Below, piece after piece: positions 15,915-24,643 of a stretch of 64,000 bases of DNA. The translations under genes were made by a program, and so were the position numbers. Within the stretch, counting starts at the first letter, position 1. Each line of letters begins with the position of its first letter. Under the pieces are notes generated by a model, which saw nothing but the letters and a program-made list of their open reading frames with translations, made no database searches and was not told where the DNA came from. Origin of the DNA: Bacillus pseudomycoides DSM 12442 (lineage in GTDB: Bacteria > Bacillota > Bacilli > Bacillales > Bacillaceae_G); contig NZ_CM000745.1 in NCBI RefSeq assembly GCF_000161455.1, positions 3,492,810-3,556,809 of the forward strand, read 5' to 3'.

Positions 15915-16084
15915 GATTCTATCGCTCCCTTTTTTCTTATCCTACTTTCAATATTATAATGCCCATATGTATTTATGCAACAGGTTCGTTCGGTGAGGAG
16001 GAGAAATTTCGTATTCTTTCACAAATTTTGTCGAATTTGTTAGACTAGAGATTGTGAAAAATAATTGGTTATATGAGGTGCAGG

Positions 16085-16921
16085 ATGGGAAAAGAAAAAT
16101 GGTGTTATATTAACTCTGGTCAATGTTCACCAGCATTTAATATGGCGTTAGATGAATGTTTATTAAATTGGCAAAGTGAAAAGAAAATGCCGCCGACGAT
16201 TCGTTTTTATGAATGGGAAGTGCCAACATTAACAGTAGGGTATTTTCAACGTGTAGAAAAAGATATCAATATGGATGTAGTAAATGAAAAGAAATATGGT
16301 TTTGTTCGCCGTCAAACAGGTGGTAGGGGTGTATTGCATGATAAGGAATTAACGTACAGTGTTATCGTTTCTGAGGATCATCCGAATATGCCGAAAACAG
16401 TTACGGAAGCATACCGAGTAATTTCGCAAGGGTTATTAGACGGGTTTAAGGCGTTAGGATTAGAAGCTTACTATGCGGTTCCAAAAACGGAAGCAGACCG
16501 TGAGAATTTAAAAAATCCACGCTCAGGCGTATGTTTCGATGCTCCATCTTGGTATGAAATTGTTGTAGAAGGCCGAAAGATTGCTGGAAGTGCACAGACA
16601 CGACAAAAAGGTGTTATCCTGCAGCATGGATCTATTCCGCTAGAAATCGATTTAGATGAGCTGTATGATTTATTCTTATTCCCAAATGAGCGAGTGAAAG
16701 AGCGTATGAAGAGCATGTTTTCTTCTAAGGCCGTTGCAATCAATGAATTAACAGATCGAACGTTTACAATCGAACAGTTGATTGAAGCCTTCCAAGTTGG
16801 ATTTGAAAAAGGCTTAGATGTGGAGCTAGTTCCGTATGAACTAACGGAAGAACAGCTTAAGGAAGTGCAAACATTGGCAAAAGAAAAGTACGAAAGTGAT
16901 GAGTGGAATTATAAAAAATAA
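16085..16921 (+). CDS. lipM: Octanoyl-[GcvH]:protein N-octanoyltransferase LipM
   Basis: Transfers octanoate from acyl carrier protein to GcvH as the first step of lipoate assembly. A 278-aa protein of the BPL/LPL fold with RRQTGGRGVLHDKELTYS, the acyl-cysteine C150 in SGVCFDAPSWYE, and GRKIAGSAQTR containing the conserved lysine. The ATG at 16085 has GAGGTGCAGG before it and gives the same length as B. subtilis LipM. The lipoylated enzymes encoded here (the BKD E2, and the glycine cleavage system through GcvH) depend on this pathway. Confidence 0.95.
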   Translation: MGKEKWCYINSGQCSPAFNMALDECLLNWQSEKKMPPTIRFYEWEVPTLTVGYFQRVEKDINMDVVNEKKYGFVRRQTGGRGVLHDKELTYSVIVSEDHPNMPKTVTEAYRVISQGLLDGFKALGLEAYYAVPKTEADRENLKNPRSGVCFDAPSWYEIVVEGRKIAGSAQTRQKGVILQHGSIPLEIDLDELYDLFLFPNERVKERMKSMFSSKAVAINELTDRTFTIEQLIEAFQVGFEKGLDVELVPYELTEEQLKEVQTLAKEKYESDEWNYKK

Positions 16922-16951
16922 GGAGAGGGCATTTGCCCTCTCCTTATTTTT
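16919..16951. terminator. Bidirectional terminator lipM / unknown gene
   Basis: AAGGAGAGGGCA and TGCCCTCTCCTT form a perfect stem with a 2-nt loop, flanked by A and T tracts; it serves two convergent genes. Confidence 0.9.
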
Positions 16952-17795
16952 ATAGTAAATTCAGTACTTTTTCTACTTTGATTCCTTTGTCTTGTAAAGA
17001 ACGAAGACGATTTACAACATCCATAATCTCTTTATCAAAAGTAACGCTAATTCCTTGGCTTTGTAATTCTTCTTTTAAGTTTTCAATGGAATCATCTATA
17101 TCGATGCCAAGCTCATAATCTTGACATACTTCAATTGTTTTCTTCACAAGCTTCACATAATTTTCTTGTAGTTTTGAATTCGCTTCGGCTGGAGCCGCTT
17201 GTTTTGGTTTTGTAGGCATAGCCGAAACCGTTTCTTGCTTTGCAACCGGAGTGGGTACTTCTTTCTTTACAGGTGCTGAAGTAGGTGCCGCTACAACTGT
17301 CTCTGAACGTATTGGCTTTGGCGCTGGTGCTGGAGTAGGTTTAGGGATTACAACGGGTTCTTCAGCACGTGTAACAGGCTTTGGAGCAGCTGTGACTACT
17401 TTAGGTACTTTTTCTACCACTACTTCTTTTTTGGGAGCAGTTTCTACAGGTGCCACTTCCTGTTCAGCTGCTTCTTTATTCTCTTTGCTCCACATAACGC
17501 GTTCGATTTCTAGGGAAACATTGTTTTTGTTCATTGCGGTTAATGTAACTTTACCAACTTCAGCGTTTCCAGTGAAATCGACAATTTTATAAATCACACT
17601 TTTGTTCCAATCTACGTTCCCGCTCAAAAATAATTCTTCGTTACATTTTGGCGTTAAGCCCTCGATTTTAATTTCTGCATTTACACCGTTTTCACTATAT
17701 ACCATAATTAGCGAAGCATTTACATCTTCGTCTGCTAACATTAGTTCACGTACCATTTTGCCGGTGCGTACTTGCGTTTTTTTCTTAAGTGACAT
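16950..17795 (-). CDS. Three-part protein with Pro/Ala-rich linker, unknown function
   Basis: A 281-aa protein not recognised as a known family. The N-terminal ~110 residues (start MSLKKKTQVRTGKMVRELML) look beta-rich. Residues about 111-200 are a low-complexity linker of Pro, Ala, Val, Lys and Glu (APKPVTRAEEPVVIPKPTPA region). The last ~75 residues are predicted helical and acidic/basic, with a coiled-coil feel. The ATG at 17795 has GAGAGGGG upstream; an in-frame TTG precedes it. No signal peptide or membrane segment. The linker joining two domains suggests a scaffold or adaptor, which is inference. Confidence 0.7.
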   Translation of the reverse strand: MSLKKKTQVRTGKMVRELMLADEDVNASLIMVYSENGVNAEIKIEGLTPKCNEELFLSGNVDWNKSVIYKIVDFTGNAEVGKVTLTAMNKNNVSLEIERVMWSKENKEAAEQEVAPVETAPKKEVVVEKVPKVVTAAPKPVTRAEEPVVIPKPTPAPAPKPIRSETVVAAPTSAPVKKEVPTPVAKQETVSAMPTKPKQAAPAEANSKLQENYVKLVKKTIEVCQDYELGIDIDDSIENLKEELQSQGISVTFDKEIMDVVNRLRSLQDKGIKVEKVLNLL

Positions 17796-17975
17796 CAAAT
17801 TTCCCCTCTCAAAAATTCATTAATAATAAAAAAATCGTATAACGAAAAATAATTGCTCACGAAGAAATATGATACCGATAATAAAAGCATCACGTCAACA
17901 ATTAACTTTAATTATTTTGCATTTTTCTTTTTTTCTTTATGAAATTTTTCAATTTGTAAAATTAGACAGAAGAAA

Positions 17976-17999
17976 AACAGCCTTTTTGAAGGCTGTTAA
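17976..17999 (-). terminator. Terminator of the DUF-type membrane protein gene (minus strand)
   Basis: AACAGCC / GGCTGTT stem; on the minus strand it is followed by TTTTTC. Confidence 0.8.
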
Positions 18000-18655
18000 A
18001 ATCTAGAGGTTTTATATAAAATTTTGTATAAAATGTAAAAGGAAATTGTAATAAGAGCACCTTGCCAAACTGTTAAGTTATAGGATAAATAAGGTTTTGT
18101 TTTAAAATAAATATCTGAAAACACTGATAATCCAAATGGTATGCAAGCTGATAATATGAGCATAATTTTTTGCTTCCAAGACGCTAACATTGTGAAAGAA
18201 TATCGTCTTAATACGGAAAAAGTTAAAAAAGTACCAGTGGTTAAAATAATAGCTGACAATATTGTTCCTAGGATACTAAATGGAATCCCTGGTTTATTTG
18301 CATGATTAAAAAATACATGCGTAAATGTATCATATCCAAATTGGATAGCTAACAATAAACTAACTGCAAAGCCAATAACTGCACCTTTTTCGAAAGTAGT
18401 TTGGTGCTCAGAGGAATTAATTAATTCATCGCAATATGCTTTTAAATCCTCTCCAAAAATATCATAGGCATTTTTACTATTTTTTTGAGCTTCTAAAAGG
18501 TGATCTAGTATTTCTAATAATAGCTCCTCCATTTGCTCCTGTGGAATACTAGTAAACCGCAAATATATGAGCATATCTCCATAGATAGCTTCATTTTCGG
18601 GGGTTAGAAGTTTGCGTTTTTTATTATTCAGCTCAATTAAATCTTTCGCTTTCAT
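17996..18655 (-). CDS. PadR-associated membrane protein (DUF1129/HAAS-like)
   Basis: A 219-aa protein. The N-terminal ~95 residues are helical and soluble (KAKDLIELNNKKRKLLTPEN, then LLEILDHLLEAQ), like the helical domain commonly paired with PadR regulators. The remainder has four hydrophobic helices (about 97-117, 128-150, 160-180, 195-213). The ATG at 18655 follows GGGAGAG; a GTG at 18664 overlapping the padR stop is an alternative. The tight coupling with padR suggests it is part of the same signalling unit, perhaps sensing the membrane. Confidence 0.75.
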   Translation of the reverse strand: MKAKDLIELNNKKRKLLTPENEAIYGDMLIYLRFTSIPQEQMEELLLEILDHLLEAQKNSKNAYDIFGEDLKAYCDELINSSEHQTTFEKGAVIGFAVSLLLAIQFGYDTFTHVFFNHANKPGIPFSILGTILSAIILTTGTFLTFSVLRRYSFTMLASWKQKIMLILSACIPFGLSVFSDIYFKTKPYLSYNLTVWQGALITISFYILYKILYKTSRF

Positions 18656-18660
18656 CAATC

Positions 18661-18978
18661 TCACTCTCCCTGCAATAAATTATTTACCGTTGTCGAAACC
18701 ATCCCCCAGCTCTTCTTAAACTCTTCTAGCTGTTCGAACCCTTTATCGGTTACATGATAATATTTTCGCTTTGGCCCAAGGCTAGAAGCTTTTAATGTAC
18801 CAGCAATGAGTTTTTCTTTTTGCATTCGTAGCAAAAGAGGATAGATACTACCTTCACTTACGAATGTAAAGCCATGTTGGTTTAATTTCGTACTCAGTTC
18901 ATATCCATACACTTCTTCTTGCGAAATGATATATAAAATACATCCTTCGAGCACACCTTTTAACATTTGACTATGCAA
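18661..18978 (-). CDS. PadR-family transcriptional regulator
   Basis: A ~105-aa PadR winged-helix repressor: MLKGVLEGCILYIISQEEVY, GYELSTKLNQ, SEGSIYPLLLRMQKEKLI and KRKYYHVTDKG are the family landmarks. The best supported start is a TTG at 18978 with AAGGCGG upstream; a TTG at 18996 or ATG at 18966 are possible. It is followed directly by its membrane-protein partner. Two matched inverted repeats at 18997-19017 and 19042-19062 surround its promoter. Confidence 0.9.
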   Translation of the reverse strand: MHSQMLKGVLEGCILYIISQEEVYGYELSTKLNQHGFTFVSEGSIYPLLLRMQKEKLIAGTLKASSLGPKRKYYHVTDKGFEQLEEFKKSWGMVSTTVNNLLQGE

Positions 18979-18996
18979 TTGCGTCACCGCCTTCAA

Positions 18997-19062
18997 GTAA
19001 CTTGTTGTGCAAGGTAGTTGTTATCTGAATTATAACATTCGGTAACTTGCAACACAAGTTAC
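18997..19062. promoter_or_regulatory. padR promoter with two PadR operator-like repeats
   Basis: On the minus strand a TATAAT lies at 19030-19035, with a weak TTGTGT 17 nt upstream. A perfect 8-5-8 inverted repeat, GTAACTTG CAACA CAAGTTAC, occupies 19042-19062 and overlaps the -35. A second copy with the same geometry, GTAACTTG TTGTG CAAGGTAG (18997-19017), lies downstream of the start site. PadR operators often carry such spaced arms; autorepression is inferred. Confidence 0.65.
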
Positions 19063-19131
19063 TAAAGTGGAAAGTTTTAAACAGCGCTGTCAGCGTGCGT
19101 TTGCTCATACTAAAATGAGGGAGGGGATCAT

Positions 19132-19575
19132 ATGAAGCCATTTATGCCAAAGCTTGTTTATTTTGAACCGGGTACCACACCATTTGAGGATCGAATTGAA
19201 GCAGCCCGTAAAGTAGCGGGAGCAAATTTCCCACTTGGTTTTATTGTTGCTCCAATTTATATGCATGAAGGTTGGGAAGACGGGTATCGTGAATTATTTG
19301 GACGACTTTTTGATGCGTTAAAAGATTTAACCCTACTAAATTTATCATTCGAATTGATTCAACATCGCTTTACTAAGCCAGCGAAAAAGGTAATACAACA
19401 ACGTTATCCCAATACGAAACTCGAAATGGATGAGGAGAAACGAAAATATAAATGGGGACGATATGGCATCGGAAAATATGTATATCAGAAAGATGATGCA
19501 GTGAGGTTAGAGGAAACGATAAGAAGATATAGTTACGAATATTTTCCGAATGCTGAAATTCAATATTTCACATAA
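19132..19575 (+). pseudogene. splB: Internally deleted spore photoproduct lyase (splB remnant)
   Basis: Residues 1-13 (MKPFMPKLVYFEP) match the N-terminus of SplB, but the next residues (GTTPFEDRIEAARKVAG ...) match the C-terminal part of the ~342-aa enzyme, through WGRYGIGKYVYQKDD to the usual PNAEIQYFT end. About 195 residues, including the radical-SAM CxxxCxxC cluster site, are missing without loss of frame. Intact SplB repairs UV spore photoproduct in germinating spores; this 147-aa form cannot bind the iron-sulfur cluster. A good ribosome binding site (GAGGGAGGGG) and terminator remain, so it may still be expressed. Confidence 0.85.
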
Positions 19576-19608
19576 AAGAATCTGTATATACATGCAGATT
19601 CTTTTTAT
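19574..19608 (+). terminator. Terminator of splB remnant
   Basis: AAAAGAATCTG / CAGATTCTTTTT stem with T tract overlapping the stop region. Confidence 0.85.
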
Positions 19609-19720
19609 GTTTCATAGCTTTTGGTCTGTTTCCACCCTTGTCATGATAACCTTTCTGGTGTATCATTTTATTGATTGCTTAGTGCGGAAAACACAAAATA
19701 AAATTGGATGGAGGAAGCCG

Positions 19721-20149
19721 ATGCCTACCCCTAGTATGGAAGATTATATTGAACAAATTTATTTGTTAATTGATGAAAAGGGATATGCCCGCGTATCTGA
19801 TATTGCTGAAGCGCTTAGTGTACATCCATCCTCTGTAACGAAAATGGTACAAAAGTTAGATAAAGATGAGTATCTAATTTATGAAAAATATAGAGGGCTT
19901 GTATTAACATCAAAAGGGAAAAAAATCGGGGAGCGTCTTGTATATCGTCATGAGTTACTAGAACAATTTATGCGTATCATCGGTGTGGATGAAAGTAAGA
20001 TTTATAATGATGTAGAAGGAATTGAGCATCATTTAAGTTGGGAAGCTATTGACCGCATTGGTGATTTAGTACAATATTTTGAGCAAGATGAACTTCGAAT
20101 TGAAACACTTCGCGGTGTTCAAAAAGCAAATGAAGAGCAGGGGAAGTAA
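19721..20149 (+). CDS. mntR: Manganese transport regulator MntR
   Basis: A 142-aa DtxR-family repressor that binds Mn2+ and represses manganese uptake genes. The known metal ligands are all present: D8, E11, H77, E99, E102 and H103. The N-terminal winged helix includes VSDIAEALSVHPSSVTKMVQ. The ATG at 19721 with GGAGG upstream gives the family length; the longer open frame from 19550 is not coding. It stands alone between terminators. Confidence 0.96.
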   Translation: MPTPSMEDYIEQIYLLIDEKGYARVSDIAEALSVHPSSVTKMVQKLDKDEYLIYEKYRGLVLTSKGKKIGERLVYRHELLEQFMRIIGVDESKIYNDVEGIEHHLSWEAIDRIGDLVQYFEQDELRIETLRGVQKANEEQGK

Positions 20150-20176
20150 AGGGAACGAGAGGCGTTTCCTTTTTTG
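20148..20176 (+). terminator. mntR terminator
   Basis: AAAGGGAACG and CGTTTCCTTT stem with a six-T tail. Confidence 0.75.
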
Positions 20177-20253
20177 TTTAGAAGAGGAATTTACTTTATT
20201 TAAGTTGAATGTATAGAGATGTGAAAAATTGTTTTGTAAAAGGCGGGATCGGA

Positions 20254-20910
20254 ATGAAAGCAATTATTTTTGACTTTGATGGATTAATTGTAGATACAGA
20301 AACAATTTGGTTCCAAGCTTTTCAGGAAGTAATTCGCGAATATGGTGGAGATTTATCTCTAGAAGAGTTTGCAAAATGTATTGGAACAACAGATGAAGTG
20401 CTTTATACATATATTGAACAACAATTGAAAGAGCAATTTAATAAGAACTTGCTAAAAGAAAAAGTTTCGGCTTTACATCAAGAGAAAATGAAAATACCAG
20501 TAGCTCGTGATGGTGTGAAAGAATACTTAGAAGAAGCAAAAGGTCTTGGAGTAAAAATTGGTTTAGCTTCTAGTTCTTCAAGAGAATGGGTTATTGGGTT
20601 TTTAGAAGATTTAGGGATTCGGGAGTATTTTGAAGTAATTAAAACGAAAGAAGATGTGGAGAAAGTAAAACCAGATCCAGCACTGTATAAAGCGGCTATT
20701 GAAGAACTGAAAATTGATTCTTCAGAAGCTGTTGTGTTTGAGGATTCAGTAAATGGATTGAAAGCAGCGATTGCGGCAGGATTAAAATGTGTCGTTGTTC
20801 CAAATGAAGTTACAAAGGCTTTGCAGTTTGAAAATCACCATCTTCGCTTAGGAAGTATGAAAGAAAAAAGCTTAACAGAAGTACTTCAATATGTGAGGGA
20901 GCATAAATAA
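20254..20910 (+). CDS. HAD-superfamily phosphatase (beta-phosphoglucomutase-like)
   Basis: A 218-aa HAD subfamily IA hydrolase. Motif I is IIFDFDGLIVDTET (nucleophile D7, acid D9), motif II is in GLASSSS, motif III around KVKPDPALY, and motif IV is VVFEDSVNGLKAA. The four-helix cap inserted after motif I is of the small-molecule type. Similar to YhcW-like phosphatases of B. subtilis; the physiological substrate is unknown. The ATG at 20254 removes 15 unsupported residues. Confidence 0.9.
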   Translation: MKAIIFDFDGLIVDTETIWFQAFQEVIREYGGDLSLEEFAKCIGTTDEVLYTYIEQQLKEQFNKNLLKEKVSALHQEKMKIPVARDGVKEYLEEAKGLGVKIGLASSSSREWVIGFLEDLGIREYFEVIKTKEDVEKVKPDPALYKAAIEELKIDSSEAVVFEDSVNGLKAAIAAGLKCVVVPNEVTKALQFENHHLRLGSMKEKSLTEVLQYVREHK

Positions 20911-20952
20911 AAGAAAGACCGCATTTCCTAAAAGGAAGCGCGGTCTTTCTTT
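20909..20952. terminator. Bidirectional terminator HAD / yqhP
   Basis: AAAGAAAGACCGC and GCGGTCTTTCTTT stem with an inner TTTCCTAAAAGGAA hairpin; flanks T-rich on both strands. Confidence 0.88.
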
Positions 20953-21329
20953 TTATTTTTTTTACCTTCAATCACGGTTAAATGAGATTGTTTTCGTTTC
21001 CTTTTTAACAATGATGAATTGCCTTTCTTAACTTTGTCATCAGAAGCATTTCGTTTTAATAAAGAATTGCTTAGGGGTGCTACGTTTTGTTTTCCGTATT
21101 TTCGGTTCGATTGTTTCGCAGCACGCTTATAAGAGTTTTGCGAATTGGCGGAACCGCTGGAACTTGTAAACATTTTATATAATAAATAAAAGACACCAAC
21201 AACAAGTAACATGATGACAATGTTTTTAACCATTCCGTATGGATCTGTAATTGCAGATGATACGAGACCGAATATTGCTAACCCAATAATAAGCACGAAT
21301 AAAGCGAACGTAAACGAACGACCGTTCAT
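20928..21329 (-). CDS. yqhP: SA1362/YqhP-type membrane protein
   Basis: A 133-aa protein: two N-terminal membrane segments (about residues 5-25 and 34-52) and a long, very basic tail rich in Lys, Arg, Ser and Asn. Its place beside yqhQ matches B. subtilis yqhP. AGGAGGTG is 7 nt before the ATG at 21329; the upstream in-frame GTG is inside that site. The basic tail may bind nucleic acid or acidic membrane partners, which is speculation. Function unknown. Confidence 0.78.
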   Translation of the reverse strand: MNGRSFTFALFVLIIGLAIFGLVSSAITDPYGMVKNIVIMLLVVGVFYLLYKMFTSSSGSANSQNSYKRAAKQSNRKYGKQNVAPLSNSLLKRNASDDKVKKGNSSLLKRKRKQSHLTVIEGKKNKKKDRASF

Positions 21330-21412
21330 AGGGAACACCTCCTAAATAACATATATTAAAATTAGTATATTAGCGACAAGGAAAGGAGTTGAGTACCATT
21401 TTTAAAAAATTA

Positions 21413-22333
21413 TTAGTGTTTTTCTTCTAAACGTAATAATTCTTCAAAGGATGCAATTGCAACTTCAACTTGATCATCTTCTGGTTCTTTTGTTGTTAAT
21501 AGTTGAAGCCATAACCCTGGGTATCCTAATGCGCGCAAGACCGGAATATCTCGTAATCGATTCGTAAATTGCAAGACTTCAAAAGAAATCCCTAGAACAA
21601 CTGGAATTAATAAAATTCGATTTACCACTCTGACCCAAAGGGGATCAGTTGGAACAAGAAAGTAGACAAACATTCCGATAATGACTGTAAATATAATAAA
21701 ACTACTACCGCAACGATAATGGAGACGAGTTTGTTTTTGTACATTTGCTACTGTCAGCGGAAGATTGTTTTCGTAAGCATTAATGACCTTATGTTCCGCA
21801 CCGTGATATTGAAACACACGCTTAATGAGCGGAGTTAGTGACACAATATATATATAGCTCAGTAAAAGGATGAGCTTAATGATGCTTTCGACAATAATTT
21901 GCCCAGTGTGAGATGGGAAAATCGGTCGTGTCAATTCCGCTAAAAGTGCGGGGACTGCTGTGAAAATGACTTTGCCGAATATGAACGATAAGACTCCGAC
22001 TGCGGCTACTCCTAATACCATCGTTAATTTTGACTGCTCTTCTTTCTTGTGTGTAAGTTGTTCATCGTCTTCAGGATGAACGTCAAATCGTTCCGAAGCA
22101 AAGTTTAAATGTTTTGCTCCATTGGCACTTGCGTCAACGATAGCGGCGATACCACGTAGAAATGGAACTTTCTTTAGCATAGATAATACTTTATTCCGCA
22201 CGCGTGGTAATCGATAAAATTCGATTGATTTATCTTTGCGACGAACCGCTGTAACAGTATATTCTCTACCACCAAACATAACTCCTTCTATGACCGCTTG
22301 CCCACCGTATATTTGTTTTGTCTCCTCTGCCAT
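21413..22333 (-). CDS. yqhQ: DUF1385 family membrane protein (YqhQ)
   Basis: A 306-aa protein with the DUF1385 hallmarks: YGGQAVIEGVMFGG at the N-terminus, FQYHGAEHKVINAYEN in the middle and RLHYRCGSSFI. Several transmembrane helices lie between (about residues 105-130, 140-170, 205-225). The ATG at 22333 with GGTTGGTG upstream trims 16 unsupported residues. The His/Glu-containing AEHK motif is conserved and could bind metal. Function is not established in any species I know of. Confidence 0.92.
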   Translation of the reverse strand: MAEETKQIYGGQAVIEGVMFGGREYTVTAVRRKDKSIEFYRLPRVRNKVLSMLKKVPFLRGIAAIVDASANGAKHLNFASERFDVHPEDDEQLTHKKEEQSKLTMVLGVAAVGVLSFIFGKVIFTAVPALLAELTRPIFPSHTGQIIVESIIKLILLLSYIYIVSLTPLIKRVFQYHGAEHKVINAYENNLPLTVANVQKQTRLHYRCGSSFIIFTVIIGMFVYFLVPTDPLWVRVVNRILLIPVVLGISFEVLQFTNRLRDIPVLRALGYPGLWLQLLTTKEPEDDQVEVAIASFEELLRLEEKH

Positions 22334-22576
22334 GTTAACACCAACCTGTATTTGTTTCTCTCTTATGTAGAAAAGAGGCAATTGTCACACTTGGTTCTGT
22401 CATTGTGAGATTTGACAATCACCGAGTTTCCTTTATTTTATCGACAAACACAAGCTGCTGACAAGGAAAATTGTTACGGAAGCCAGACATTTCTTATTCT
22501 TTTTATAGACAAATTTCGCATGATTTAAACATGCTTCAAAATAGTTTCGGACATACTAGTAAGCGGAGGTGTCGAT

Positions 22577-23041
22577 GTGAAGCAAGAACAATCAATAACA
22601 AAAAACATTGTACAGATTGGTTTATTTGGTGGTGTTTTTTGGGGATGTATATGGTATTTTCTTCATATTTTTTCATTTACAGAAGCCGGACCAAACTATT
22701 TGCTTTTACCATTTGCGTTTGGATCGTGGAAAGAAGGAGTTTGGGGAAATGTATTGGGTATTATTTGTATAGGGCTTCTTTCTATTTTAGTGGCATTTCT
22801 CTATAGGGCTCTTTTCAAAAGATTTGAAGGGATACTACCGGGAATACTCTATGGACTGTTTTGGTGGGGCATTTTATTTTTCGGACTGGGTTCTATTGCA
22901 CCTGTTATAAAAAATGCACTTCATTTACCGAAAGAAACAATTGTCACAACAATATGTATTTTTATTTTATACGGTGTGTTTATCACATATTCTGTTTCAT
23001 TTGAAGCGAACAATGCGAATCAAGGGGAAGGGTTGGAGTAG
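22577..23041 (+). CDS. yqhR: YqhR family four-helix membrane protein
   Basis: A 154-aa integral membrane protein with four hydrophobic helices (about residues 11-32, 55-78, 92-110, 118-140). It starts at a GTG with GCGGAGGTG upstream. Gene position between yqhQ and aroQ is as in B. subtilis, where YqhR is made during sporulation; that timing is recalled, not visible here. Function unknown. Confidence 0.85.
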   Translation: MKQEQSITKNIVQIGLFGGVFWGCIWYFLHIFSFTEAGPNYLLLPFAFGSWKEGVWGNVLGIICIGLLSILVAFLYRALFKRFEGILPGILYGLFWWGILFFGLGSIAPVIKNALHLPKETIVTTICIFILYGVFITYSVSFEANNANQGEGLE

Positions 23042-23116
23042 ACAAACTATTCAAATAAGTGGCTCCTGTGTTAGAATGTTGTATAGACATTTTTTATATT
23101 AAGGAGTTTAAAGTAT

Positions 23117-23557
23117 ATGAAAAAAGTACTCCTCGTTAACGGTCCTAACTTAAATCGTCTCGGTGTTCGAGAAGTGAATGTATACGGGAAAGGAACGTTG
23201 GCATCATTAGAAGAAGAGATGAAGCAAGAAGCAGAGAAATTGGGAGTGGAGTTAGAATGTTTTCAATCGAATCATGAAGGTGCTCTTATTGACATCATTC
23301 ATGAGGCTGATGACATATATGAAGGAATCATTCTAAATCCAGGAGCATTTACGCATTATAGCTATGCGATTCGAGATGCGATAGCGAGCATTTCGATTCC
23401 AGTTATTGAGGTACATATTTCTAACATCCACCAGCGGGAATCGTTTCGTCATGAATCTGTGACAGCAACAGTCGCGGCGGGCCAAATTGTTGGGTTTGGT
23501 TTTTATGGCTATAAGTTAGCGTTATTTGCATTATTGGAGAAACTTAGGGAGGCATAA
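23117..23557 (+). CDS. aroQ: 3-dehydroquinate dehydratase, type II
   Basis: Third step of the shikimate pathway: dehydration of 3-dehydroquinate to 3-dehydroshikimate in the cytoplasm. The 146-aa length, N-terminal NGPNLNRLGVRE with the catalytic Tyr (Y23) lid region, and EVHISNIHQRESFRH are type II signatures. AAGGAG precedes the ATG. It is followed by yqhT with a 4-nt gap and by efp. Confidence 0.96.
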   Translation: MKKVLLVNGPNLNRLGVREVNVYGKGTLASLEEEMKQEAEKLGVELECFQSNHEGALIDIIHEADDIYEGIILNPGAFTHYSYAIRDAIASISIPVIEVHISNIHQRESFRHESVTATVAAGQIVGFGFYGYKLALFALLEKLREA

Positions 23558-23561
23558 ATTG

Positions 23562-24623
23562 ATGGAAAAGATCACGAAGTTAAGAAATGCATTTGGTGAA
23601 GCTGGTATTGATGGTATTTTATTAACGAATGAATATAGCCGTAGATATATGACGAACTTTACAGGGACAGCTGGTGTTGTACTTATTTCTAATGATCGTG
23701 CTCTGTTTATTACAGATTTCCGCTATGTAGAGCAAGCTGGTAAACAAGCTGTTGGTTATGAAATTGTGCAACATACAGGACCAATTCTGGATGAAGTTGC
23801 GAAACAAGTGAAAGAATTAGGAATTCAAAAGCTTGGCTTTGAGCAAGATACTCTTACATATAGCTCTTATACAGCACATAAAGAAGCGGTAGAAGCGGAA
23901 TTTGTTCCAACTTCTGGGCTTGTAGAAAAGTTACGCTTGATTAAGACGGATTCAGAGATTAAGATATTAAAGGAAGCTGCACAGATTGCAGATGCTGCCT
24001 TTGAACATATTCTATCATTCATTCGCCCAGGCGTATCTGAAATTGAAGTGTCAAATGAACTTGAATTTTTCATGAGAAAACAAGGAGCAACATCTTCTTC
24101 GTTTGATATTATCGTTGCTTCAGGACTTCGTTCAGCATTGCCGCATGGTGTGGCATCTGAAAAAGTGATAGAAAAAGGAGATTTCGTAACATTAGACTTC
24201 GGTGCTTATTATAAAGGATATTGCTCTGATATTACGCGTACGATTGCAGTCGGCGAACCATCTGATAAATTAAAAGAAATTTATAATGTCGTTTTAGAAG
24301 CACAGCTTCGTGGTGTGAACGGCATTAAAGCTGGTTTAACTGGTCGTGAAGCTGATGCATTAACACGTGACTACATAACGGAAAAAGGATACGGTGAATA
24401 TTTCGGACATTCTACTGGTCATGGAGTGGGCCTTGAAATCCATGAAGCACCAGGCTTAGCATTCCGTTCTGAAACGGTACTTGAGCCAGGAATGGCTGTG
24501 ACAGTAGAACCGGGCATTTATATTCCTGGTGTTGGCGGTGTGCGTATCGAGGACGATATTATTGTAACAAGTGAAGGTAATGAAGTAATCACGAAATCTC
24601 CAAAAGAACTTATTATTTTGTAA
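23562..24623 (+). CDS. yqhT: M24 family Xaa-Pro aminopeptidase (YqhT)
   Basis: A 353-aa pita-bread metallopeptidase with an N-terminal creatinase-like domain (about 1-125) and C-terminal catalytic domain. The metal ligands are in LDFGAYYKGYCSDITRT (two Asp), GHSTGHGVGLEIHE (His), VEPGIY (Glu) and GVRIEDD (Glu). It probably releases N-terminal residues before proline. The ATG at 23562 follows GGGAGG. Proximity to efp, which relieves proline-rich stalling, is conserved in bacilli. Confidence 0.95.
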   Translation: MEKITKLRNAFGEAGIDGILLTNEYSRRYMTNFTGTAGVVLISNDRALFITDFRYVEQAGKQAVGYEIVQHTGPILDEVAKQVKELGIQKLGFEQDTLTYSSYTAHKEAVEAEFVPTSGLVEKLRLIKTDSEIKILKEAAQIADAAFEHILSFIRPGVSEIEVSNELEFFMRKQGATSSSFDIIVASGLRSALPHGVASEKVIEKGDFVTLDFGAYYKGYCSDITRTIAVGEPSDKLKEIYNVVLEAQLRGVNGIKAGLTGREADALTRDYITEKGYGEYFGHSTGHGVGLEIHEAPGLAFRSETVLEPGMAVTVEPGIYIPGVGGVRIEDDIIVTSEGNEVITKSPKELIIL

Positions 24624-24643
24624 TACACAGGAGGATTTTTTGC

